DNA from: an uncultured Pseudomonadota bacterium
GTDB lineage: Bacteria > Pseudomonadota > Gammaproteobacteria > Burkholderiales > SG8-39
Reading direction: 5' to 3'
NCBI GenBank assembly: GCA_903895005.1
Contig: CAITSH010000059.1
Location: 1 to 5,724, forward strand
Length of the DNA: 5,724 nt
In this document: positions 1 through 5,236 of the stretch, one piece after another
Numbering within the stretch: position 1 is the first letter of the stretch
Layout: each line of letters opens with the position of its first letter
Position numbers and translations under genes: made by a program
The notes under the pieces: model-generated
What the model was told of the DNA's origin: nothing
Seen by the model: the letters and a program-made list of their open reading frames with translations, nothing else
Database searches by the model: none

Positions 1-77
1 AGGGTAGTGTCGTTCGTGGCTCAGTTTTCAGTGAAAACTACACCCCAAAATGGCTCAGTTTTGGGTGGAAATCAACA
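1..77. mobile_element. End of an IS21-type insertion sequence (partial)
   Basis: Two related repeats lie in the same direction, one beginning TGGCTCAGTTTT at 17 and one at 51. Each continues into a GTGAAAAC/GTGGAAATC-like stretch. Read from the right edge inward, the sequence starts TGTTGATTTCCACCC, and the element would end in CA at 76-77. Multiple long terminal repeats with terminal TG...CA are typical of the IS21 (IstA/IstB) family, and I recognise this repeat type from that family; this is from memory, not a search. No transposase sequence is inside the window, so the element's body would lie to the left. The right boundary is placed at 77 because helicase-like protein sequence begins just after it. 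The target duplication cannot be seen because the other end is missing. Confidence 0.7.
17..77 (+). repeat. Tandem terminal repeats of the IS end
   Basis: The 12-bp word TGGCTCAGTTTT occurs at 17-28 and 51-62, a 34-bp period. Each copy is followed by a partly conserved arm, CAGTGAAAACTACACC at 29-44 and GGGTGGAAATCAACA at 63-77. These are probably transposase (IstA) binding sites. The outer copy would form the terminal inverted repeat. Confidence 0.75.
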
Positions 78-555
78 GGCTGTCTACATTCACGGCGGTG
101 TAGACGCTGGCGATGAAAGCGACGACGACACACGCGAAGGAAAAATACGTCTCTTTCACGACGACCCCGCCGTAATGGCGATGATCGCGAATCCTGCGGC
201 AGCTGGCGAGGGAATCAGCCTTCATACAATTTGCCATCACGCGATCTATCTGGATCGAAATTTCAATGCCGCTCAATACCTTCAATCCGAAGATCGGATT
301 CATCGTCTCGGTCTTCCGCCAGACCAGGAAACAATCGTCGAGATCGTTGAGTGCGAGGGAAGCGTAGACGAAACGGTGCGGCAGCGCTTGGAGTTTAAAG
401 TAGAACAAATGGGGATCGCCTTGAACGATTCCGGTCTTCACATCGCTCCTGTTCCGATGGACCCAGACGAAGATGGCGAAGATGACTGGGGCGCTGGAGG
501 ATTGGACGAAGGAGACGTGCGGTCCTTACTCGCATCGCTTGGAGGAAGCACGTGA
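78..555 (+). pseudogene. SNF2/SF2-type helicase, C-terminal remnant cut by an IS
   Basis: The translation carries the end of a superfamily-2 helicase C domain. An IHGGV segment lies at about 88-102. Motif V is NPAAAGEGISLHT, about 190-228, and motif VI is QSEDRIHRLG, about 283-312. A short acidic tail follows (DPDEDGEDDW). Walker A, the DEAH box and motifs III-IV are all absent, so at most about 160 residues of a protein normally many hundreds long remain and no ATPase activity is possible from this piece. The frame is open leftward through the IS end to a GTG at 7 and to the window edge, but those first ~24 codons are IS DNA and resemble no helicase. The most likely history is insertion of the IS into an intact gene whose 5' part lies beyond the other IS end. 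The stop (553-555) overlaps the next gene's GTG by four bases, so the two were one translationally coupled operon. SNF2-like helicases of this sort are common in restriction and defence loci; that role is inference. Confidence 0.8.
541..546 (+). promoter_or_regulatory. Shine-Dalgarno site for the DUF3883 gene
   Basis: GGAGGA ends five bases before the GTG at 552. It supports the GTG start inside the helicase stop (GTGA overlap) and indicates translational coupling. Confidence 0.75.
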
Positions 556-1427
556 GTACTCGGCCCTTATCCCCAAGCGTCGCTTTCGGCTGCGTTGAGT
601 TGCTCGGAATCGTCGCCAGAAACGCAGTCACGGCAGGAGGTGTCCAATCCCTCGCCTTAGGCCCCGTATCGGCGCAGGACGTGCTCAAAGCGGCGATTGA
701 CTTGTCGTGGGTGACTTTGGTACCGGAAACGGGTTTGTTGGCACCTACCCCCAAGGGCGCGCGTGCACTGGCGGCGCCGGACGACTACGTTCGTCTCCGT
801 ATTCTCGTTCTGGACTATATTGACGCGGCGAACCCTCCTTGGGTGCAACTGGCCACAGCCGGGCGCCGAGAGGTCCTTCTGCAAGCGCCCAAAGGGCTAT
901 GTCAGGTGTTAGTGGACGCCAGGCTGGCCTACGGTGACGATCAAGATACAGTAACTTTCTGGGATACCCTCGCGGCCCGAGCCCGGGGCATGCGCAATGC
1001 CGCGCTAACGGAAACCGGACGGATAGGAGAGAGGCTCACGTTGGCCTACGAACGGCATCGAACCGGGCGAGAGCCCAAATGGGTCGCGCTGGACAGTAAC
1101 GCTGATGGTTATGATGTTCTGTCGCGCGTTTCGGATGCAGACCAGCGCAGGCTTACCATCGAGGTCAAGGCATCTTCCCAACGCGCACTAACAGGATCGT
1201 TCCACGTCACCCGAAATGAATGGAACTTAGCCGTAGAATCACTCAACCATACATTCCATCTTTGGGATGTGTCAGGCTTACCACCGCGTCTCGCGGTCCT
1301 GGAAATAGATCAACTTGAAAAGCACATTCCCGAGAATCAGGGTAGTGGCTCTTGGGAGTCCGCGATGATTCCGTTCGCGTCATTCGCACCGTCGTTCTTT
1401 GCCACCCCTGCAACGGCGCCACCTTGA
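552..1427 (+). CDS. DUF3883 domain protein, PD-(D/E)XK nuclease-like, with N-terminal winged-helix-like region
   Basis: This is a 291-residue protein with a GTG start backed by GGAGGA. Residues ~40-75 (VLKAAIDLSWV...LLAPTPKGARAL) have the pattern of a winged helix-turn-helix. Residues ~155-240 match the DUF3883 pattern: GRIGE with E160, a WVAL strand, D185-GYD with D188, then IEVK with E204 and K206, and a TRNEW segment followed by an aromatic strand. D188 and E204-x-K206 are laid out like the catalytic D...ExK of restriction-type nucleases, so it may cut or bind nucleic acid; this is inferred from the fold and untested. The upstream partner is a truncated SNF2-type helicase with a four-base overlap, suggesting a helicase-nuclease pair of a defence island. 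The gene is intact, but its native promoter has probably been lost or separated by the IS, so expression depends on read-through or an IS-borne promoter. It is the last island gene before tRNA-Phe. The role could also be regulatory rather than nucleolytic. Confidence 0.85.
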   Translation: MSTRPLSPSVAFGCVELLGIVARNAVTAGGVQSLALGPVSAQDVLKAAIDLSWVTLVPETGLLAPTPKGARALAAPDDYVRLRILVLDYIDAANPPWVQLATAGRREVLLQAPKGLCQVLVDARLAYGDDQDTVTFWDTLAARARGMRNAALTETGRIGERLTLAYERHRTGREPKWVALDSNADGYDVLSRVSDADQRRLTIEVKASSQRALTGSFHVTRNEWNLAVESLNHTFHLWDVSGLPPRLAVLEIDQLEKHIPENQGSGSWESAMIPFASFAPSFFATPATAPP

Positions 1428-1447
1428 GTTGAACTCAAGTTCAAGGT
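1421..1447. repeat. Nested palindrome at the end of the DUF3883 gene
   Basis: CTTGAGTT (1423-1430) and AACTCAAG (1432-1439) are perfect inverted arms around one base. TTGAACT (1429-1435) and AGTTCAA (1438-1444) form an overlapping second palindrome. ACCTTGA (1421-1427) pairs with TCAAGGT (1441-1447) outside both. It includes the gene's TGA stop. No T-run follows on either strand, so it is not a standard intrinsic terminator. It could be a protein-binding site, for example for a MerR-like regulator or an excisionase, or a weak convergent stop between this gene and the tRNA transcript. Confidence 0.6.
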
Positions 1448-1554
1448 AAGGATCGGGCTGCGCGCCGATTTGTCCTCAGAAGTCCTCAATCGGTGTTTCC
1501 CCGCGTTTCCCTCGATTCTGCTTACCCGGTGCTTACCCGAGTTTTCTGGAAGAG
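1428..1554. other. Non-coding island edge (putative att flank) between DUF3883 gene and tRNA-Phe
   Basis: No credible gene lies here. An open frame on the minus strand that runs from inside the tRNA gene into this stretch starts with the VEQRTENPRVGGSIPSLA-type peptide that translated tRNA genes produce, so it is not a protein. The stretch contains part of the nested palindrome and all the paired direct repeats. The crossover core of such elements normally falls in the 3' half of the tRNA (here 1555 to ~1595). The matching second copy would be outside the window. Confidence 0.5.
1472..1539. repeat. Three helically phased pairs of direct repeats, candidate att arm sites
   Basis: GTCCTCA occurs at 1472 and 1482, GTTTCCC at 1495 and 1505, and TGCTTACCCG at 1519 and 1530. 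Within a pair the copies are 10 or 11 bp apart, about one helical turn, and pairs start about 23-25 bp apart. On the minus strand the two tRNA-proximal pairs share GGGWAARC, so four related sites lie in a row. Their location just beyond the tRNA 3' end is where tyrosine integrase arm sites or excisionase sites are expected. The function is inferred from layout; no integrase gene is in the window. Confidence 0.5.
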
Positions 1555-1630
<76 letters not shown>

Positions 1631-1680
1631 GTCTTTGAGATTGGCCGGCCCGGACGGGCGCGACGCACAAGCGAGCGCGG

Positions 1681-1709
1681 ATTATACGGCGATTCGGCAA
1701 TCGCGCCAA
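1681..1709 (-). promoter_or_regulatory. Sigma70-type promoter for tRNA-Phe
   Basis: On the minus strand, TATAAT at 1686-1681 is a perfect -10. TTGGCG at 1709-1704 is a 4/6 match to -35, and the spacer is exactly 17 bp. Bases just after the -10 are CCGCGC, a GC-rich discriminator typical of stringently controlled stable-RNA promoters. The start would be near 1674, giving a leader of about 44 nt that RNase P removes. Confidence 0.75.
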
Positions 1710-1750
1710 GAACGCCGTAGCGGGCAACGGGAAAGCCGACCGGCCCGACA

Positions 1751-1775
1751 CTGGCTAGCGCCGCTGGTTAGCCAG
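1751..1775 (-). other. Inverted repeat overlapping the exonuclease stop codon
   Basis: CTGGCTA (1751-1757) and TAGCCAG (1769-1775) form a 7-bp stem with an 11-base loop. It includes the exonuclease TAG stop at 1757-1755. No T-run follows, so termination is uncertain; it may stabilise the operon's 3' end. Confidence 0.3.
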
Positions 1776-2459
1776 CAAGTGCTGGGAGGCTGCGGCCTCG
1801 ACAAGATCAGCAACGCTGCGCAGCCCTTTTATCGCGGCCCGATGTTGGAGCACCTGAAATAGCTGGCCTGTCGCCAAGGCATCGGCAAACGCGTGGTGGC
1901 GGCTGATATTCACAATGCCGAAGGCACTCATCCAGTCATCCAGACTCCTCGCCCTTCTGGCAATATCCGGTTCAATCGCCGGCGCGAGCCACGCAAGATC
2001 GAGCCAGGAACGCTTGAACGATTTGCCAAGGTACTGGCGCATTGCCTTGCCGATCATGATCTCGTCGAATTGGGAGTGAAAACCAGCCAACGGAGCTTTG
2101 CCAGCATATTCGATGAAATTCAGCAGCACTTCACAGGGATCGCCCCCGGCAATTTGCTCTGTCCCACCAATGCCGTGCACCAGAATGTTGGCATCACTGC
2201 TCGTCTTGTCCTGACGCAGCACCGAATAAAAGGCATCCGCATAGTTTATGCGGGCATCGACAATGGCAACCGCCCCAATGGCGATAAGGCGGTCCCCGTA
2301 CACGTCCAGTCCGCTCGACTCCACGTCCACCATGACGTAGCGCGGAAACCGGCCCGCGCCAAGGTCAGGTTCTTCAAGGGCGCCCCATGCCTCGAGTCGC
2401 CACCTTTGTTCGGGCCGCAGCCGCACCCGGCTGCCAAGCAGCCATCCGAACAGGCTCAT
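1755..2459 (-). CDS. DEDDh-family 3'-5' exonuclease (DnaQ/PolC epsilon-like)
   Basis: This 234-residue protein has all three exonuclease motifs of the DnaQ superfamily. ExoI is VDVESSGLD with D45 and E47. ExoII is GFHSQFDE with D132. ExoIII is RHHAFADA with H188-x4-D193, the histidine-type (DEDDh) signature. It should remove nucleotides from 3' ends of DNA or RNA using two metal ions; the true substrate is unknown. There is an extra N-terminal stretch of ~38 residues and no polymerase or GIY-YIG fusion. The ATG overlaps the TGA of the upstream DUF294 gene (ATGA, 2459-2456) and there is no clear Shine-Dalgarno, so it is probably translated by coupling to that gene. From general knowledge, such exonucleases are often found next to DUF294/CBS genes, sometimes with sodium:solute (acetate-type) symporters, which are not in this window. 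The product call is firm, the cellular role open. Confidence 0.93.
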   Translation of the reverse strand: MSLFGWLLGSRVRLRPEQRWRLEAWGALEEPDLGAGRFPRYVMVDVESSGLDVYGDRLIAIGAVAIVDARINYADAFYSVLRQDKTSSDANILVHGIGGTEQIAGGDPCEVLLNFIEYAGKAPLAGFHSQFDEIMIGKAMRQYLGKSFKRSWLDLAWLAPAIEPDIARRARSLDDWMSAFGIVNISRHHAFADALATGQLFQVLQHRAAIKGLRSVADLVEAAASQHLLANQRR

Positions 2460-4348
2460 AGCTGGTAATCGACTGCCAGCCTGGCCTGCAGCTTGCGCGC
2501 CTGCAGGAAGGCCTCCTTGAGGATGCGCCGGTCGAGGTCATTCAGCGCATCCGGTGCGATCCGGTTGGCCTGCGCGTCGTTTTCCGGACGCGCGTGCTGG
2601 TGCCGCAAGCGCAGCAGCAAAATAAAATGGTAGGCATCCACGATCGCGTCCATCTCCGTCCTGGGAATACGCACCGCTTCCCCGGCCAATCGAAGCCGCA
2701 TCGCGGTATTGGTCTGACTCTGGCCGCCGGCAAGCGCATAAATTCTTGCCGTATCGACAAACAGGCGCGCACCCTGCGCCTTGAGGTCAATTGTGTCGGG
2801 CTCCCCATCGCTGCCGGAAGTGACAAAACCGGTGAAAAAACCAAGCGGAGGACGCGACTCCAGCGCGTTCTGTGCCATCGCCCGCAAAAAGCGCTGGTCA
2901 CCCTTGACTTTGGCGTTCAACCAGGCACGCAAGCCGTTGGCCAGGTCCTGGTCACCCCACAGAGCGCGAAAATCATAAAAGATGGACGAGTGGAGCAAGG
3001 CCTGCGGCAGCGGATTGCGTATCCACTCGCCGAATTTCCCCTGCCACTCTTCCATGCTGAGGCACCATTGCGGATTGCCCGCCATGATGCCGCCCTTGCA
3101 CAGAGGAAAGCCGCATTGATCGAGCGCCTGGTTGACCGCTTGCGCAAAGGGCAGCAGGCGTTCGCGTATCTGTTCGGGCGGCCCATTTGCAATGAAAATG
3201 ATGCCGTTATCCTGATCGGTGGCAAGCGTCTGCTCCAGACGCCCCTCGCTGCCCAGTGCGATCCAGCAAAAATCCAGTCCGCCCAGGTCATGCTCATGCG
3301 CCTCGAGTTCGAGAACGCGGCAACCGAGCTTGTCGTTGAGCGTGGCGATGATGCGCGCAAGATGCTCCGCGCCCATTCCCTGGGCGATCATGTTGTTCGC
3401 CATGGCGCGGATGTCGGCGGCGGCACGGACGAGGTCTGGGAGGTCTGCGGCCGCCCTGATTGAATGGATGATGTCGCGTATGGTGGTGCGCTGCAGGGCG
3501 AACAGCGCGCGCTCGGACACCACGCCGAGAAGCCTGCCGCCCTCCTCCACCAGCACATGCCGTATTCCCATTTCAGCCATGAGCACCGCCGCCTCGGCGG
3601 CGCTCGACGACGCAGGCAGGCTCTTGGGCGCGGGCGTCATATAATTTTCGATGGCGCGCTCCAGGTCCATACTCCCCGCCACGGTGTGCCTGAACAAGTC
3701 CCGTTCGGTAAAAATACCCACAGGCGAACCGCTGCCGTCCACCACCACGATGGAACCGACATTGCCCCGCCACATACCCTGCAGGGCGTTGCGCAGGCTT
3801 TCCCCGGGCTGGCAAACCAGCGGCGTCCCGCGCACCAATTCGCGCAGAGAAGCATTCATCGGTTGCCGCCCGGCGGATTGCTCGGCGTAAAAGGCCTGCA
3901 GTTGCGCATAGGACTGCAGCAGCAGCGTGCTTACACGACTGTTGCAAAAGGCCTGAAACGACGGACTGCGGCGGGCCAGGGCTTCAATCGTGTCAACGTC
4001 CACTTCGTAGCAGAAACTGTCTTTGACGGCCGTATAGACGTGCCGGGCCGGCCGCCTACCGATCACCGCAGCAAGGGGGAAGCATTCGCCGCTCGAGTAT
4101 TCGACGGTATTTCCGCCCGGGGTATCGCCATCGACCTCGGAACTGCATACCAGGCCGCGCTGGACGACATAGAGCGCGGTCGCGATACCATGCTCCGGTG
4201 CGGCGACCCGCCTGCCCTCGGCAAAATAGGCCAGCTTGAGCCGACCCGCCAGAAACAGCAGGGACTCCCGATCCATCCGGTCGAATGGCGCATGTCGACG
4301 CAGTAGTTCAACGGTTGCGTCCAACACCACCTGCGGCGCTCCAGTCAT
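2456..4348 (-). CDS. cNMP-binding/CBS-pair/DUF294 putative nucleotidyltransferase
   Basis: This is a cytosolic multidomain protein of 630 residues from the chosen ATG. A cyclic-nucleotide-binding-like domain spans ~20-135 (GECFPLAAVIGRRPA as the phosphate-cassette equivalent, not canonical). A CBS pair follows at ~170-285, with VGIFTERDLF and LGVVSERALF closing the two repeats. A DUF294 nucleotidyltransferase domain at ~300-440 carries GSEGRLEQTLATDQDN; its GS and D378/D380 match the GlnD/polymerase-beta metal site. A DUF294 C-terminal helical domain ends near 625. The architecture suggests a ligand-sensing enzyme that transfers a nucleotide to a protein or small molecule; the target is unknown in this family. 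The frame is open to a TTG at 4396, but the ATG at 4348 follows GGAGAT plus a G7 run at good spacing, and the extra residues (AAIGGDGGAG) look non-coding. The downstream exonuclease overlaps by four bases, so the two form an operon. Confidence 0.9.
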   Translation of the reverse strand: MTGAPQVVLDATVELLRRHAPFDRMDRESLLFLAGRLKLAYFAEGRRVAAPEHGIATALYVVQRGLVCSSEVDGDTPGGNTVEYSSGECFPLAAVIGRRPARHVYTAVKDSFCYEVDVDTIEALARRSPSFQAFCNSRVSTLLLQSYAQLQAFYAEQSAGRQPMNASLRELVRGTPLVCQPGESLRNALQGMWRGNVGSIVVVDGSGSPVGIFTERDLFRHTVAGSMDLERAIENYMTPAPKSLPASSSAAEAAVLMAEMGIRHVLVEEGGRLLGVVSERALFALQRTTIRDIIHSIRAAADLPDLVRAAADIRAMANNMIAQGMGAEHLARIIATLNDKLGCRVLELEAHEHDLGGLDFCWIALGSEGRLEQTLATDQDNGIIFIANGPPEQIRERLLPFAQAVNQALDQCGFPLCKGGIMAGNPQWCLSMEEWQGKFGEWIRNPLPQALLHSSIFYDFRALWGDQDLANGLRAWLNAKVKGDQRFLRAMAQNALESRPPLGFFTGFVTSGSDGEPDTIDLKAQGARLFVDTARIYALAGGQSQTNTAMRLRLAGEAVRIPRTEMDAIVDAYHFILLLRLRHQHARPENDAQANRIAPDALNDLDRRILKEAFLQARKLQARLAVDYQL

Positions 4349-4353
4349 GCCTG

Positions 4354-4367
4354 CCCCCCCATCTCCA
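4354..4367 (-). promoter_or_regulatory. Purine-rich ribosome binding site with a G7 run
   Basis: On the minus strand GGAGAT is followed by seven G (4360-4354), then CAGGC and the ATG at 4348. This decides the start of the DUF294 gene against the upstream TTG at 4396. The homopolymer could slip, altering spacing. Confidence 0.55.
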
Positions 4368-4414
4368 CCAATTGCCGCTTGGGATCTGAATTGCAAGTAC
4401 CGCGACCGCTTTTC

Positions 4415-4420
4415 AGTATA
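4415..4420 (-). promoter_or_regulatory. Possible -10 of the DUF294-exonuclease operon
   Basis: TATACT on the minus strand (5/6 match to TATAAT) lies about 65 bases before the ATG. No convincing -35 is found 16-18 bp upstream, so an activator may be needed or the call may be wrong. Confidence 0.25.
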
Positions 4421-4441
4421 AGGTCAATTCGGGGCGAAATT

Positions 4442-4451
4442 GCGGTACCGC
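4442..4451. promoter_or_regulatory. Perfect palindrome GCGGTACCGC in the divergent intergenic region
   Basis: This 10-bp perfect palindrome lies between the divergent DUF294 and zinc-ribbon genes, just upstream of the latter's candidate -35. A related half, AAGTACCGC, occurs at 4395-4403. It may be an operator acting on one or both genes, or chance. Confidence 0.25.
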
Positions 4452-4458
4452 CACAATC

Positions 4459-4487
4459 TTGAGGTTTGCAACTAACTCGCGCATTAT
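4459..4487 (+). promoter_or_regulatory. Candidate promoter giving a leaderless mRNA
   Basis: TTGAGG (4459-4464) and CATTAT (4482-4487) are each 4/6 matches to the sigma70 boxes with a 17-bp spacer. Transcription would start at about 4494-4495, which is the A of the next gene's ATG. No Shine-Dalgarno precedes that ATG, which agrees with a leaderless transcript. Confidence 0.4.
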
Positions 4488-4494
4488 CGGCTAG

Positions 4495-4863
4495 ATGGAA
4501 CCTGCCGACAGCATCCGCCGTCTGGGCTTCGCCCGCTGGTACGAGCGCCGCCTAATCGAGGCGCACGTCTGGCTCATTACCGCGCTTTTTTGCGTGATCG
4601 CAATCGCAGCCTGCATGGAAGAGCTGAACTTTCGCGGATCCATCGCGCGTCTGCTTATCTATGTCACCGTTGTCCTCGCCTCGGCGGCGCTCGGCATCCA
4701 CTCCCTGATGCGTTACAAGCATATTCTGGTCGAGGCCGAATGGCTCGGCGAGCACGCCACCTGCCGCGGCTGCGGCGCCTACGCCCGCTTCAGGCTGATC
4801 TCAGCCTCACAGGTCCGTTGCCGCAAATGTGCCAACGAATGGTGCCTGATCGACTCCGGCTGA
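4495..4863 (+). CDS. Small membrane protein with two TM helices and a C-terminal zinc ribbon
   Basis: This is a hypothetical protein of 122 residues; I do not recognise a named family. A basic N-terminal segment (RRLGFARWYERR) precedes two hydrophobic helices at ~24-41 and ~52-70, joined by a short acidic turn. The C-terminal part has C90-x2-C93 and C109-x2-C112, with C117 as a possible extra ligand, a zinc-ribbon pattern probably facing the cytosol if both ends are inside (positive charges flank both helices). Such ribbons bind nucleic acid or protein partners; the function here is unknown. The ATG at 4495 has no Shine-Dalgarno. The gene diverges from the DUF294 operon with 146 bp between starts, and converges with the next minus-strand gene, 56 bp between stops. 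Intact reading frame, core-like codon use and clear topology make it a real gene. Confidence 0.8.
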   Translation: MEPADSIRRLGFARWYERRLIEAHVWLITALFCVIAIAACMEELNFRGSIARLLIYVTVVLASAALGIHSLMRYKHILVEAEWLGEHATCRGCGAYARFRLISASQVRCRKCANEWCLIDSG

Positions 4864-4919
4864 CCAACCCCTCTTGTCTTTTCGGACGCTGATCTCGTCC
4901 TCGCTTCGCGAACGGGGCG

Positions 4920-5213
4920 TCACGGCGCCGGGGCCGCATTCTCGAGGACCAACTTGATTTTCATCGCCGTCAATCCGATCCAGAGCACGATCAGGTAAAA
5001 AAACGCAACCGGGCCTAGGTGTCGGTCAAGAACAATGCGCGGTGTGATCCAGCGTGCCGCCTTCATAACGGGCATGGTCAGCGTCTTGAAAATGCCGTAG
5101 ACAGCATTCTGGTCACGCTTGGCGCCGGAAATTACGTAAAGCACTCCTTGCCCGAACATGGCGACGCCCGCCACTTCGGTCAGCGCCTTGAGAATCACTA
5201 TAATCTCGTACAT
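4920..5213 (-). CDS. Small two-helix membrane protein, faintly YggT-like
   Basis: This is a 97-residue hypothetical protein. Helix 1 spans ~5-29 (LTEVAGVAMFGQGVLYVISG). Helix 2 spans ~66-86 (GPVAFFYLIVLWIGLTAMKI). Between them a basic/amphipathic loop of ~36 residues (AKRDQNAVYG...KAARWITPRI) resembles the linker of YggT-family proteins (TxPxxxxxRxxxPxxxxD). This similarity is by eye and weak; no function follows from it. The frame stays open to an upstream start at 5282, but the ATG at 5213 is chosen because it begins the conserved-looking hydrophobic sequence, has GGGTG seven bases upstream, and the longer form would overlap the divergent TPR gene with low-complexity residues. Starts of the two divergent genes are separated by only 23 bp, so this gene's promoter must lie within the TPR coding region. 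Confidence 0.75.
   Translation of the reverse strand: MYEIIVILKALTEVAGVAMFGQGVLYVISGAKRDQNAVYGIFKTLTMPVMKAARWITPRIVLDRHLGPVAFFYLIVLWIGLTAMKIKLVLENAAPAP
5199..5204 (+). promoter_or_regulatory. Perfect -10 box for the TPR gene
   Basis: TATAAT lies 32 bases before the ATG at 5237, inside the 5' end of the divergent small membrane gene. The region 17-18 bp upstream (TTCGGT) is a poor -35. A start near 5211 would give a leader of about 26 nt with GGGAA as a weak ribosome site. Confidence 0.4.
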
Positions 5214-5236
5214 TGAATTCACCCGGGAATGACGCA

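Noticed and set aside
7..77. GTG at 7 as the genuine start of the helicase remnant
   Set aside because: The first ~24 codons are IS terminal repeats; the open frame there is most likely accidental.
1472..1539. CRISPR array
   Set aside because: Repeats are 7-10 bp, occur only in pairs of different words, and have no spacer-sized gaps.
1635..1862. Plus-strand 75-codon open frame beside the tRNA
   Set aside because: It covers the tRNA promoter and the antisense of the exonuclease 3' end; low-complexity R/Q-rich product.
1893..2468. Plus-strand open frame of 191 codons opposite the exonuclease gene
   Set aside because: The minus strand has all DEDDh motifs in order; the antisense translation has no recognisable pattern.
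2594..4306. Two long plus-strand open frames (2594-3463 and 3464-4306) antisense to the DUF294 gene, almost head to tail
   Set aside because: Composition is rich in R, H, Q and P with no domain, and both lie wholly over a convincing multidomain gene; they are shadows of GC-rich codon use.
4349..4396. TTG at 4396 as start of the DUF294 gene
   Set aside because: No ribosome site before it and a non-protein-like Gly/Ala stretch after it; the ATG at 4348 has a purine-rich site at good spacing.
4884..4900. GGACG/CGTCC hairpin between the convergent genes as a terminator
   Set aside because: Only five base pairs and no T-run after it on either strand.
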